This document shows positions 1-9,356 of a stretch of 64,000 nucleotides of DNA, in pieces (the first letter of the stretch is position 1; every line of letters begins with the position of its first letter). A program made the position numbers and the translations under genes. The notes beneath the pieces were generated by a model, which saw only the letters and a list, made by a program, of their open reading frames with translations, did no database searches and had not been told where the DNA came from. This DNA is from Cupriavidus gilardii (GTDB lineage: Bacteria; Pseudomonadota; Gammaproteobacteria; Burkholderiales; Burkholderiaceae), in the NCBI RefSeq assembly GCF_008801915.1, contig NZ_VZOV01000011.1, positions 100,286 to 164,285 of the forward strand, given 5' to 3'.

Positions 1-384
1 ACGCTGGATGACCTGGCGCAGCACAACTGCCTGGCGTTCAACCTGCAGGGCGGACAGCAGCGCGGCTGGTACTTCCGCCACAACGGCAAGGCCGTCAGCG
101 TGCGCGTGACCGGCAATCTCGACTGCAACGATGGCGAGCTGCTGCACCGCTGGACTTGCGAAGGCCTGGGGCTGGGCTGGCGCTCGACGTGGGAGATCCT
201 GCCGCAGCTGGAGAGCGGAGAGCTGATCACGGTGCTGGACGAATACGCGCTGCCCGACTACGACATCCTGGCGGTGTACCCGCAACAGCGACCCGTACCC
301 GCGAAGATCCGCTTCTTCATCGAGCACCTGAAGACCGAGTTCAACCGCCCGGGCTACTGGACCGCGCGCGCCGGCGGCGCGTAA
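1..384 (+). CDS. LysR-family transcriptional regulator, C-terminal part
   Basis: The window opens inside this gene; frame 1 is open from base 1 to a TAA at 382-384. The 127 residues left are the end of a LysR substrate-binding domain, with the usual late-domain pattern of GEG-like turn (CEGLGLGW), a 'LESGELITVLDEY' strand-loop and the terminal helix 'IRFFIEHLKTEF'. The family are DNA-binding regulators that respond to a small effector; the helix-turn-helix end lies outside the window, so target and effector cannot be read. It ends 33 bases before the next gene on the same strand. Confidence 0.88.
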   Translation, partial: TLDDLAQHNCLAFNLQGGQQRGWYFRHNGKAVSVRVTGNLDCNDGELLHRWTCEGLGLGWRSTWEILPQLESGELITVLDEYALPDYDILAVYPQQRPVPAKIRFFIEHLKTEFNRPGYWTARAGGA

Positions 385-417
385 GCATCCGAGTGCCGGC
401 TTCGAAGGGGAGGGCCG

Positions 418-783
418 ATGGCTGCCTGGCTGGCCGACGCCGTGGTGGTGCTGCACCTGCTGTTCGTCGCCTTCGTCGTCGCCGGCGGCGCGCTGCTGTG
501 GCGCTGGCCCCGGGTCGCGTGGCTGCATCTGCCCGCCGCGCTATGGGGCGCCACCGTCGAATGGACCGGCTGGATCTGTCCGCTGACGCCGCTGGAGAAC
601 CGCCTTCGGCTGGCCGCGGGCGAACACGCCTATGCCGGCGGCTTCGTCGAGCAGTATCTGCTGCCGCTGCTGTACCCGCAGGCCCTGACGCGCGAGATGC
701 AGCTGTGGCTGGGCGCGCTGGTGGTGGGCATCAATGTCGCGATGTACGCGCTGTGGTGGTGGTCGCGGCGGCGCCGGCATTGA
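418..783 (+). CDS. DUF2784 family integral membrane protein
   Basis: A 121-aa protein made almost entirely of hydrophobic helices (about residues 7-25, 30-45, 100-116). It carries the family signature: 'LHLPAALWGATVEWTGWICP', then 'LTPLENRLRLAAGE' and a 'YLLPLLYP' segment. This is the DUF2784 pattern; length fits the family (about 120-130 aa). Function is unknown for the family. The start ATG follows a 'GGGGAGGG' ribosome site at 408-415. It follows the LysR gene on the same strand and is convergent with the GntR gene downstream. Confidence 0.88.
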   Translation: MAAWLADAVVVLHLLFVAFVVAGGALLWRWPRVAWLHLPAALWGATVEWTGWICPLTPLENRLRLAAGEHAYAGGFVEQYLLPLLYPQALTREMQLWLGALVVGINVAMYALWWWSRRRRH

Positions 784-807
784 CGCGGCGCGCGGCCGAC
801 GCGGCCG

Positions 808-1497
808 TCACGCCAGCAGCGCCGTCACCAGGTCCTTGCCGGCCGGCGCCGGTACCTCGTCGAAGTGCAGCGCGCCTTCGACATGGCTCAGGTGGCCGAC
901 CATCAGTTCGACCGCGCGTTCGGCGTCGCCGGCGCGGGCCGCCTCGATGAATTCGCGATGTTCGTCCGACGAGCACGCCGCATCCCGGCGCGATTGGTAC
1001 AGCATCGTGATCACCGCGCTGCGCATCGAGAGCTCGTGCAGCATCTCGGTCAGCACCTTGTTGCCGACCACCTCCGCCAGCAGGATATGGAAGTCGCTGA
1101 GCAGCCGGGTACGGGTCTGCGCGTCGTTGCCGGCCAGGGCCTTCCTTTCGGCGGCCAGATGCTTGTCGATCCGTTTGTAGTCGGCGGCGGTGGCGCGCGC
1201 GACGAATTCGCGGGCCAGCGCGGCCTCGAGGATGCGCCGCACGGCAAAGACCTCGCGCGCCTCCTCTGCGCTGGGCTTGGCGACGAAGGCGCCCTTGTCG
1301 GGCACGATCTGGATCACCTTGTCCTTGGACAGCATCAGCAGCGCCGCGCGCACCTTGGTGCGGCTGACCCGGTAGACCGCGGCCAGAGCCTCCTCGCGCA
1401 GCTTGGTGCCGGGCGGCAGGCGGTGCGAGACGATCGCCGCGACGATGTCGTCGGCGATCGCCTCGGCGGTCATGGCAGGGTCGATATGCTCGGGCAT
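808..1497 (-). CDS. GntR-family transcriptional regulator, FCD subfamily
   Basis: 229 aa. Residues about 8-75 form the GntR winged helix ('IVSHRLPPGTKLREEALAAV', 'VSRTKVRAALLML'), followed by an all-helical FCD ligand-binding domain (about 90-220) with the metal-site histidine patterns 'DFHILLAEVVGN' and 'DEHREFIEAARAGD'. FCD regulators usually repress neighbouring catabolic genes and release DNA on binding a carboxylic acid. The neighbours fit: a dicarboxylate-type symporter directly behind it and two M20 hydrolases beyond. A candidate operator is at 3229-3238. The ATG at 1497 is the only start that keeps the N-terminal helix; no strong ribosome site was seen. Confidence 0.9.
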   Translation of the reverse strand: MPEHIDPAMTAEAIADDIVAAIVSHRLPPGTKLREEALAAVYRVSRTKVRAALLMLSKDKVIQIVPDKGAFVAKPSAEEAREVFAVRRILEAALAREFVARATAADYKRIDKHLAAERKALAGNDAQTRTRLLSDFHILLAEVVGNKVLTEMLHELSMRSAVITMLYQSRRDAACSSDEHREFIEAARAGDAERAVELMVGHLSHVEGALHFDEVPAPAGKDLVTALLA

Positions 1498-1539
1498 GGG
1501 GCGCAGCGCGGGCGGCGCGCTTGGGGGAAATGCCGAATT

Positions 1540-2988
<1,449 letters not shown>

Positions 2989-3458
2989 GACTTGTCTCCA
3001 GACGGGCGGGTCCGTGTCGGTGTGACGGCTCGCCCTGTTCGATTCAGGACTGCCACCGGCGCCGCTTGTCGGCAACGGTGTCTCGGGTCCGGCACACCTC
3101 CCGATACGGGGTGTGAGCTCGCGTGGAAGGCCCCCCTGTTGGGGCGGAATTCACGCCGACGACTGTCTGGACCGGATTGTCCGCAGCGCTTTGTCGGAAC
3201 CTGGACCGGAATATAGTGCATATCGTTTTTGTATGCAATTTTTGAATTCACTGTGCTAACATGGTTCGCATCGATGCCCCCGGGCGCGCGTCTGCGCCGG
3301 GAAACAGCGCAACCCACAAGCACAACAGCAACCGCGCCAGGCGGCCGGCCCAACAGGCTCGCCAAGCCGCAGGCGAGCGCGCTACAGTCATCGCATCCCC
3401 GTCCGGGGGCCCGGGTGCCGGCCGACAGCCGGCACGATCCGTTCAGCAGGAGACACGC
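2989..3458. promoter_or_regulatory. divergent control region between dctA-like gene and amidase operon
   Basis: 470 bases with no convincing gene. An AT-rich island at 3205-3260 stands out in otherwise GC-rich DNA. It contains a good minus-strand promoter for the symporter: -35 TTGCAT (complement of 3233-3238), 17-base spacer, -10 TATATT (complement of 3210-3215). The amidase ribosome site (AGCAGGAGA) is at 3446-3454. The rest (3260-3440) shows nothing I can name. Confidence 0.55.
3229..3238. promoter_or_regulatory. candidate GntR/FCD operator
   Basis: TTGTATGCAA is an 8-of-10 palindrome set in an AT-rich stretch and overlaps the -35 box of the predicted symporter promoter. TTG-N4-CAA half-site spacing is the kind of site bound by FCD-type GntR regulators, and one such regulator is encoded at 808-1497. 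Assignment to that regulator is inference. Confidence 0.4.
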
Positions 3459-4724
3459 ATGGCAGCATCCACAACGCCCTCCTCGGTGTCCGGCACCGAA
3501 GTCGGCGCGCGCATCATGGCCTGGGCCGACGCCCTCGCCGTCCACACCGAGCAGCCCGGCATGCTGACTCGCACTTATCTGACCGAAGCGCACCACGGCG
3601 CCGCCGCTCAGCTCGCGGCGTGGATGGAAGCGGCCGGCATGACGGTGCGGCGCGACGCCGCCGGCAACGTGATCGGCCGCTACGAAGGCACCGAGCCGGA
3701 CGCGCCGGCGCTGCTGACGGGTTCGCATTTCGACACGGTGCGCGATGCCGGCCGCTACGACGGCAATCTGGGCGTGATCCTGCCGATCGCCTGCGTCGCC
3801 GAATGGCATCGCCAGGGCAAGCGCTTTCCGTTCGCGATCGAAGTGGTGGGCTTTGCGGAGGAAGAGGGCGTGCGCTTCAAGGCCACGCTGCTCGGCAGCC
3901 GCGCGATCGCCGGCACCTTCGACCAGAACGTGCTCGAGAACGTCGACGACAGCGGCAAGACCATGCGCGAGGTGATGCGCGCGGCCGGCTTCGATCCGGC
4001 GGGCCTGCCGGCCGCGGCCCATTCGCCTGACAAGGTGCTGGCTTTCGTCGAAGTGCATATCGAGCAGGGGCCGGTGCTGCTGAACGAGAACCTGCCGGTG
4101 GGCGTGGTGACCGCCATTTCCGGCGCGACCCGCTTCATCGTCGAGCTCGACGGCCTGGCCGGCCACGCCGGCACCGTGCCGATGGACATGCGGCGCGACG
4201 CGGCGATGGCCGGCGCCGAGATCGGCCTGTTCATCGAGCGCCGCTGCAGCGGCTCGCCCGGGCTGGTCGGCACCGTCGGCCAGTTCAACGTGCCCAACGG
4301 CGCCGCCAACGTCGTGCCGGGCCGTGCGGTGTTCTCGATCGATATCCGCGCCGGCGAGGACGCGGTGCGCCAGGCCGCCGTCGCGGACGTGCTGGCCGAG
4401 ATCGAACGCATCTGCGCGCGCCGCAAGGTCCGCGCGCAGGTCCGCAAGACCCACGAGGCCGCCAGCGTGCCGTGCGCGCCGTGGCTGCAGCAGCAGTGGG
4501 CGGCGGCGATCGAGCGCCAGGGCGCGCCGGTCCGCCTGCTGCCGTCGGGCGCCGGCCACGACGCGATGGCCATCGCCGCGATCGCCGACGTGGCGATGCT
4601 GTTCGTGCGCTGCGGCAATGGCGGCATCAGCCACCATCCGACCGAGACCATGACGGTCGAGGACGCCGCGCTCGCCGCGCGCGTGTTCAGCGATTTCGTC
4701 GAGCACTTCAGCGCCCGTCCTTGA
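3459..4724 (+). CDS. M20-family hydantoinase/carbamoylase amidase (allantoate amidohydrolase-like)
   Basis: 421 aa from ATG 3459, preceded by CAGGAGA; the longer reading to 3261 is low-complexity and lacks a ribosome site. Peptidase M20 fold, hydantoinase/carbamoylase branch: metal ligands in 'GSHFDTVRDAGRYDGNLGV' and 'VGFAEEEGVRF', 'HIEQGPVL', the dimerisation-lid arginine region and 'SGAGHDAMAIA'. These cytoplasmic zinc or manganese enzymes cut N-carbamoyl amino acids, allantoate or ureidoglycolate. It starts the operon with the second M20 enzyme 77 bases downstream. Which ureido compound is used cannot be told from the sequence; calls of allantoate amidohydrolase and N-carbamoyl-L-amino-acid hydrolase are both possible. 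Confidence 0.9.
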   Translation: MAASTTPSSVSGTEVGARIMAWADALAVHTEQPGMLTRTYLTEAHHGAAAQLAAWMEAAGMTVRRDAAGNVIGRYEGTEPDAPALLTGSHFDTVRDAGRYDGNLGVILPIACVAEWHRQGKRFPFAIEVVGFAEEEGVRFKATLLGSRAIAGTFDQNVLENVDDSGKTMREVMRAAGFDPAGLPAAAHSPDKVLAFVEVHIEQGPVLLNENLPVGVVTAISGATRFIVELDGLAGHAGTVPMDMRRDAAMAGAEIGLFIERRCSGSPGLVGTVGQFNVPNGAANVVPGRAVFSIDIRAGEDAVRQAAVADVLAEIERICARRKVRAQVRKTHEAASVPCAPWLQQQWAAAIERQGAPVRLLPSGAGHDAMAIAAIADVAMLFVRCGNGGISHHPTETMTVEDAALAARVFSDFVEHFSARP

Positions 4725-4801
4725 CTTCGGCCCTTGCCGGCCGCCCTGATTCCGAACACATTCCCGCGCCGAGCGCGCCCACAAACGACAAGCGAAGAGC
4801 C

Positions 4802-6070
4802 ATGACCGCACGAGACAACATGAATCCCACGCAAACCACGCTGACCAACTTCATCGACGCGCATCGTCCCGCGCAGGAGGCCTTCCTTGCCGAGCTGGTC
4901 AAGGTGCCCTCGGACAATCCGCCGGGCGACTGCGACGCCCACGGCGCGCGCGCGCGGCAGCTGCTCGAAGGCCTGGGCTTCCAGGTCGAGGCGCACAAGG
5001 TGTCCGACGAACTGGTCAAGGCCGCCGGCATGATCAGCGCCACCAACCTGATCGTGCGCAAGACCTTCGGCAATGGCGGCCCGACCATCGCGATGAACGC
5101 GCACGGCGACGTGGTGCCGCCGGGACTGGGCTGGACCAAGGACCCGTACGGCGGCGAGATTGCCGACAGCGAACACGGCCCGGTGATGTACGGCCGCGGC
5201 GTGGCGGTGTCGAAGTCGGATTTCGCCACCTACACCTACGCGGTGCTGGCGTTGATGGAAGCGGAAAAGCAGGGCGCGAAGCTGAACGGCACCGTCGAGC
5301 TGCAATTCACCTACGACGAGGAAACCGGCGGCGACATCGGCCCGAAGTTCCTGCTGGACCAGGGCCTGACCAAGCCCGACTACGCGATCTCGGCCGGCTT
5401 CTCGTACGGCATCACGTCGGCCCATAACGGCTGCCTGCACGTCGAGGTCACGGTCAAGGGCAAGCAGGGCCATGCCGCGATGCCGCATACCGGCGTCGAC
5501 GCAATCGAGGCCGCGACCCATATCCTGCAGGCCGTCTACGGCCTGCGCGCCGAGCTGGCGACGCGCAAGTCCAAGGTGCCGGGCATCGACACCGCAACGC
5601 TGAACGTCGGCCTGATCAAGGGCGGCATCAACACCAACGTGGTGCCCGACCTGGTGACGTTCCGTATCGACCGCCGGATGATCCCGGAAGAGATCGGCTT
5701 CGACGCGGAAGGCGAGATCCGCGCGGTGGTCGAGAAGGCCGCCAAGGACCGCCCGGGCATCGAGGTCAAGGTCGAGCGCATCATCCTGGCCGAGCCGCTG
5801 TCCGAACTGCCGGGCGTGGAGAAGCTGATCGGCGCGCTGAAGAGCCGCGCCGAGGAAGTGTTCGGCGTCGATATCCCGGTGCACGGCGTGCCGCTGTACA
5901 CCGACGCCCGCCACTACACCAGCCGCGGCATCCCGACCGTGCTGTACGGCGCCGGCCCGCGCACGCTGATGGAAGCCCGCGGCCACAACTCGGACGAAAA
6001 CCTGCGGCTGAACGACCTGAACCGGGCCACCAAGGTGGTGGCGCTGGCGTTGTCGGATTTGATGTCGTAA
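4802..6070 (+). CDS. M20-family metallopeptidase/deacylase (ArgE/DapE type)
   Basis: 422 aa from ATG 4802, after a GAAGAG ribosome site; a second ATG at 4820 is possible. It shows the classic di-metal M20 layout: 'AMNAHGDVVPPG' (first His-X-Asp), 'MYGRGVAVSKSD' (bridging Asp region), 'TYDEETGGDIGP' (catalytic Glu-Glu) and the C-terminal metal His in 'MEARGHNSDENLRL'. A dimerisation domain lies at about residues 190-300 ('GKQGHAAMPHTGVDAI'). Family members remove acyl groups from amino acids or cut small peptides. It is co-directional with the carbamoylase-type gene 77 bases upstream and probably acts on the same class of substrate. Confidence 0.88.
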   Translation: MTARDNMNPTQTTLTNFIDAHRPAQEAFLAELVKVPSDNPPGDCDAHGARARQLLEGLGFQVEAHKVSDELVKAAGMISATNLIVRKTFGNGGPTIAMNAHGDVVPPGLGWTKDPYGGEIADSEHGPVMYGRGVAVSKSDFATYTYAVLALMEAEKQGAKLNGTVELQFTYDEETGGDIGPKFLLDQGLTKPDYAISAGFSYGITSAHNGCLHVEVTVKGKQGHAAMPHTGVDAIEAATHILQAVYGLRAELATRKSKVPGIDTATLNVGLIKGGINTNVVPDLVTFRIDRRMIPEEIGFDAEGEIRAVVEKAAKDRPGIEVKVERIILAEPLSELPGVEKLIGALKSRAEEVFGVDIPVHGVPLYTDARHYTSRGIPTVLYGAGPRTLMEARGHNSDENLRLNDLNRATKVVALALSDLMS

Positions 6071-6151
6071 CTTTTCCGGCGTGTCGGCTTACTGGCTGCA
6101 TACCAAGGGCCGACCGGACAACCGGCGGCCCGTATCGTGCTATCATCGACC

Positions 6152-6367
6152 GGTCTTAAAAGCCTTCTGCCGCTTCGGTGAAAGCCAAAGGCCAGCGGAA
6201 GGTCCAGCCCGAGCTTGGGTTGGAAAGGCTTAGCAACTAGCGGGGTGTTTGCATCAAAAGCTAAGCGCCGCCTCGGCCCTGCCGAGGTCCCACCTGGAGT
6301 GGGATATCCAAGAGAGACCCCGCAACTATTTCCGGACGCCCCCTTTATCAAGGGGGCGTTTGCTTTT
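6152..6367 (+). ncRNA. candidate structured, free-standing RNA with pseudoknot and intrinsic terminator
   Basis: No protein gene on the + strand fits here, yet the stretch folds as a chain of exact helices: 6163-6174 with 6194-6202 (9 bp, 3-base bulge); 6204-6210 with 6217-6223; 6228-6234 with 6260-6266; 6270-6277 with 6281-6288; 6288-6293 with 6299-6304 (shares one base with the previous). The loop of the third helix holds 6240-6246, which pairs perfectly with 6317-6323 (7 bp), making a pseudoknot. A 10-bp terminator hairpin (6336-6359) follows. A TATCAT box at 6141-6146 could be the -10 element. No downstream + strand gene exists, so it is not an obvious leader. I do not recognise it as 6S, RNase P, tmRNA or a known riboswitch. 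Confidence 0.6.
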
Positions 6368-6970
6368 GGAGACGCTCTTCTTGCCCCCGGCGTTTCTATG
6401 CGATCTGGGGGCCAGGTCGTTAGGGTCGCGCTCTTCCCAGACGCATGCGAGCAGCTTGCGAAAGCTGAAGGGTTTTTTCAGCACCGGCTTGTCGTAGTAC
6501 AGCACGTCCTCGGGAAATGCGGTCTCGACCCGCACCCGGATGAGTTTCGGCTCTTCCGGCGGGGCGTGCTTCTGGATCCGCATCATGACGTAGTAGTTGA
6601 TCGTCGTGTGTATTGCGTCCGCCTCGTCATCCACCAACTCCACTTGCACAAAATTGTTGCCGGCTACGCTCCAGACACGGGTCTCGCTTCGGATCAGCGC
6701 GCTCATGATTCGCGGCAGATTCAGGGACAGCCGGTAACGGCGCGGGCAAAACATGCGGACTTTGGCGCCATCACGAATCAGATATCCGGCTGGTATCTCC
6801 TCGCGCAGCGCGTCGATAGGGCGACGACTGTAGCAGTGGTTCGTGTAGGCGATCTCGACGCGCATTCGCTTAACTTGTCCGCCCCGTAGCGGGACGTCGA
6901 CAACGGTGCGATATGGTGCCAGATGAGAGATGTCGAAATCAGTGCCTGCAATCTTGATGTAGGTCGGCAT
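6326..6970 (-). CDS. hypothetical protein, unrecognised, convergent with structured RNA
   Basis: 214 aa from ATG 6970 (a GTG at 6982 in the same frame would add 4 residues; neither has a clear ribosome site). I do not recognise the family. Visible: mixed alpha/beta composition without signal peptide or membrane segment, a 'YTNHCYSRRP' cysteine/histidine motif near residue 45, 'CPRRYRLSLNLPRIM' near 75, an 'ATHTTINYY'-like core strand near 125, and a very basic tail rich in Lys and Arg. Base composition is lower in GC than its neighbours, suggesting transfer. Its final codons ('KRPLDKGGVRK' and stop) are the complement of the terminator hairpin of the RNA on the other strand, so the two genes overlap tail to tail by about 40 bases. 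Confidence 0.7.
   Translation of the reverse strand: MPTYIKIAGTDFDISHLAPYRTVVDVPLRGGQVKRMRVEIAYTNHCYSRRPIDALREEIPAGYLIRDGAKVRMFCPRRYRLSLNLPRIMSALIRSETRVWSVAGNNFVQVELVDDEADAIHTTINYYVMMRIQKHAPPEEPKLIRVRVETAFPEDVLYYDKPVLKKPFSFRKLLACVWEERDPNDLAPRSHRNAGGKKSVSKSKRPLDKGGVRK
6336..6367 (+). terminator. strong intrinsic terminator of the candidate RNA
   Basis: ACGCCCCCTT (6336-6345) and AAGGGGGCGT (6350-6359) form a perfect 10-bp stem with a TATC loop, followed by TTTGCTTTT. The T run is only on the + strand side, so it ends + strand transcripts. The same bases read on the - strand encode the last residues and stop of the convergent gene. Confidence 0.85.
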
Positions 6971-7136
6971 AAGGGGCGGCACCGACCGCTGGACCGGTGG
7001 GCCGGCAGCCAGCCTACCGAACCGCCCCGCCTATTACTGTCGCAGTTTGCCGAGAACTGACGCTGGCGAGCAAAACACTACGGCTGGACAGGGCCGGCGT
7101 TAGAGCGGCATTGCCAACCGTTTTGACCCACTCCGA

Positions 7137-7721
7137 TCACCGCGCCAGAATCTCTTGAGGCAACGCCGTCGCCCCCGCCCCCAACGCCCTCTGCATCAGC
7201 GCCGTATCGATCCACTGTCCATGCTTGAAGCCGACCGCCTCCAGCCGGCCGGCCATGCGAAAGCCCATGCGTTCGTGCAGCGCGATCGAGCCATTGCCCT
7301 CGCCGCCGGCGGGGCAGGCGATCACGGCGACCATCTGGCGCCAGGGGCCGCTCTCGCAACGGGCCAGCAGCGCGGCGAGCAAGACCGCGCCGATGCCGCG
7401 GCCGCGGTGGCGCTCGTCCAGGTAGATCGAGTCCTCGATGGTGTGACGGTAGGCGCTGCGGGTCCGATAGGCTGACGCGTAGGCGTAGCCCGCGACGACC
7501 GGGCGGCCGTCGCTCTGCAGTTCGGCCACCAGATAGGGCAGGCCCTTGGCCAGCACGGCGGCGCGGCGTTCCCGCATTTCCTCGAGCGTCGGCGGTACTT
7601 CCTCGAACGAGGCGCGGCCGTGCAGCACGTGGTAGGTGTAGATCGCGTGGATTGCCGGGAGATCGTCGTCGGTGGCATCGCGCACGGTCGGCGCGGCAAG
7701 GTTGGCCTGGTTCGTGGTCAT
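7137..7721 (-). CDS. GNAT N-acetyltransferase, phosphinothricin acetyltransferase-like
   Basis: 194 aa from ATG 7721; an upstream in-frame ATG at 7805 would add 28 poorly conserved residues and run nearly into the divergent arsC. The GNAT fold is plain: 'VRDATDDDLPAIHAIYTYHV' at the N-terminus as in the Pat/Bar subfamily, the acetyl-CoA loop 'RHRGRGIGAVLL', and 'LHERMGFRMAGRLEAVGFKH' near the C-terminus. Enzymes of this branch acetylate amino-acid-like amines such as phosphinothricin or methionine sulfoximine; the natural substrate here is not known. It is divergent from arsC. Confidence 0.9.
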   Translation of the reverse strand: MTTNQANLAAPTVRDATDDDLPAIHAIYTYHVLHGRASFEEVPPTLEEMRERRAAVLAKGLPYLVAELQSDGRPVVAGYAYASAYRTRSAYRHTIEDSIYLDERHRGRGIGAVLLAALLARCESGPWRQMVAVIACPAGGEGNGSIALHERMGFRMAGRLEAVGFKHGQWIDTALMQRALGAGATALPQEILAR

Positions 7722-7831
7722 GGGCTGCTGTAGTACGGATGGGGACGCGCGGCGAACCGGTTCGCCGGCGCTGCTTGTATAGTCCGTCGTGTTCGAAGAT
7801 GGCAACGTTTGCGTTTCGAGGTGACGAACCG

Positions 7832-8191
7832 ATGATCAAGATTTACCACAATCCGCGCTGCTCCAAGTCGCGCGACACGCTGGCGCTGGTGCAGCAGGCC
7901 GCCGAGCGCCTGGGCGAACCGGTCGAGGTGGTCGAGTATCTGAAGACGCCGCCGACGCTGGCCACGCTCAAGCAACTGCAGGCGCTGCTCGACGTGCCGG
8001 TGCGGCAGATGGTGCGCGACAACGAAGCCATCTACGCCGAGCTCGACCTGGCCGATCCCGGGCTCAGCGATACCGAGGTGCTGCAGGCCGTCGCCGATCA
8101 TCCGATCCTGCTGCAGCGGCCCATCGTGGTGCGCGGCCAGCGCGCGGCGATCGGCCGGCCGCCGGAGAACGTCGCCGCGCTGCTTTCCTGA
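7832..8191 (+). CDS. arsC: ArsC-family arsenate reductase (glutaredoxin type)
   Basis: 119 aa, thioredoxin-fold ArsC family. The nucleophilic cysteine is Cys10 in 'YHNPRCSKSRD', followed by 'YLKTPPTLATLK', the arginine motif 'HPILLQRPIVVRG' and 'AIGRPPENV'. Enzymes of this type reduce arsenate to arsenite with glutathione and glutaredoxin; the YfgD/ArsC group also includes members of uncertain role. No arsenic efflux pump or ArsR gene lies beside it, so an arsenic role is inferred from family alone. Start ATG 7832 gives the canonical N-terminus; weak ribosome site CGAGGTG upstream. Confidence 0.9.
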   Translation: MIKIYHNPRCSKSRDTLALVQQAAERLGEPVEVVEYLKTPPTLATLKQLQALLDVPVRQMVRDNEAIYAELDLADPGLSDTEVLQAVADHPILLQRPIVVRGQRAAIGRPPENVAALLS

Positions 8192-8193
8192 CC

Positions 8194-8227
8194 TCCAAAT
8201 AGAAACCGGCCTCCGTGTGGAGGCCGG
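8194..8227 (-). terminator. intrinsic terminator of the small membrane protein gene
   Basis: CCGGCCTCC (8206-8214) and GGAGGCCGG (8219-8227) form a perfect 9-bp stem with a GTGT loop. On the - strand the stem is followed by TTTCTATTT, so it should end transcripts of the 8264-8482 gene; on the + strand it lies 15 bases past arsC but has no T run. Confidence 0.7.
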
Positions 8228-8263
8228 CCCGGTGCTGGAGGCGCGGTAGCTTCAGGCGGGTCG

Positions 8264-8482
8264 TTATTGGACACCCAGCCAGTGCATGGCCTCCTGACCG
8301 AAAGCGATGGCCGCCAGCACGATCAGCAGCAATACCAGCGCCACGGTGCTGACATAGACCGTGGCCTTGGCGATGTCGGCTTCATCGTCGGCGGGGTGGG
8401 AGTGGGCGACACTGTGCGCGTGCGGTGGCCGGTGCAGCCGTTCGGCCAGATGCCGCCAGTGAAGATCGGGATGGAAACGCAT
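8264..8482 (-). CDS. small single-pass membrane protein, histidine-rich N-terminus
   Basis: 72 aa from ATG 8482, chosen because GAGGAGGT lies 8 bases upstream; the open frame extends further but without such a site. The first 35 residues are rich in histidine ('HRPPHAHSVAHSH') and acidic residues; residues 42-61 ('VYVSTVALVLLLIVLAAIAF') are one transmembrane helix. No family recognised. The histidine cluster would face the cytoplasm if the N-terminus is inside and could bind metal; that is inference. It is followed by its own terminator. Confidence 0.7.
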   Translation of the reverse strand: MRFHPDLHWRHLAERLHRPPHAHSVAHSHPADDEADIAKATVYVSTVALVLLLIVLAAIAFGQEAMHWLGVQ

Positions 8483-8663
8483 GATCGACACCTCCTCGAC
8501 AGGAACGCGCGTCAGGCGGTCTTGACCAAAGCGGCGGACCGCCATGCATGGCAAGGCCGCCGCAGTTGCGCACGGCGCGGCGTCGGAACGGCCATGCACG
8601 CTTTTACTATAGGCGATGGCGGCATGGCGGGCGCCGCAGCGTGGCGCCGGCGCGACCTAAGGG

Positions 8664-9341
8664 TCAACCCTGCTGCGCGAGGTCGTCGGGCGGTCCGGGC
8701 GCGTCGATGGGTTCGGCCGGCGCTGCCGGCACCACGGGGCCGATCGCGGCGAGGGCGGCTTCGCGCTCGCGCAACGCGGCCAGCATGTTGCAGAACAGCG
8801 CGCCCTGTTCGAGCGCGTCGTCCAGGGCGACATGCGTATGCGGCAGCGGGTCCTTCCAGGCGTCCGGCAGCGCGGCCTTGACGGTGCGGCGGTAGCGCAG
8901 TCCCGTCAGCGAGAAACCCAGCGTCTTGATGTCGAGCGCGGCCCAGCCGAATGGCGAACGGCCGGCGAACCGCATCATGTACCAGAACATCCAGGTGAAA
9001 TCGAAGCCGGCGGGGAAGGCCACGAACACCGGCTTGCCCGGCAGGCTTTCGACCCATTCGACATAGCGCACCATCGCCTGCTCCGGCGGTTGCAGATCGC
9101 GCCGGCACGCGGCCCAGGCCTCGGGCTCGGACTCCCACCACTTCATCTGCACCGGGTGGCCGACGGCACCCGGCAGCGTTTCCAGATTCGCCGAGAAGGT
9201 GCCGAGCACGGTCTTGTCGGCCAGCATCGCCACCGAGGCGAACGACAGCATCGAGTGCGGGCCGGGGATCGGACCGTCGGCCTCGACGTCGGTGCTGACG
9301 TAGATTTCGGGGCGGGTGTCGGGGGCCTGTTGCTTCGCCAT
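8664..9341 (-). CDS. DnaQ/RNase T-like 3'-5' exonuclease domain protein
   Basis: 225 aa. The acidic residues of a DEDD exonuclease are visible: 'STDVEADG' at residues 16-23 (first Asp/Glu pair), a middle Asp in '[18 protein letters not shown]', and '[13 protein letters not shown]' near the C-terminal part of the fold (His and Asp). This spacing matches the Rv2179c-like 3'-5' exoribonuclease group. The last 40 residues are Pro/Ala-rich and probably disordered. It starts 15 bases after the end of the metallo-hydrolase gene in the same direction, so the two are probably co-transcribed. Confidence 0.82.
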   Translation of the reverse strand: MAKQQAPDTRPEIYVSTDVEADGPIPGPHSMLSFASVAMLADKTVLGTFSANLETLPGAVGHPVQMKWWESEPEAWAACRRDLQPPEQAMVRYVEWVESLPGKPVFVAFPAGFDFTWMFWYMMRFAGRSPFGWAALDIKTLGFSLTGLRYRRTVKAALPDAWKDPLPHTHVALDDALEQGALFCNMLAALREREAALAAIGPVVPAAPAEPIDAPGPPDDLAQQG

Positions 9342-9356
9342 GGTCGGATGCCGCGG

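Noticed and set aside
6318..6327. CCCCGCAACT resembles a conserved piece of cobalamin riboswitches
   Set aside because: The B12 box and the other conserved blocks are absent, a terminator follows at once, and no B12-related + strand gene lies downstream. The CCCCGC is explained by the pseudoknot.
6152..6367. 6S RNA, RNase P RNA or tmRNA
   Set aside because: No 6S central bubble pattern, none of the RNase P conserved core, no tRNA-like ends or tag frame; length also does not fit RNase P or tmRNA.
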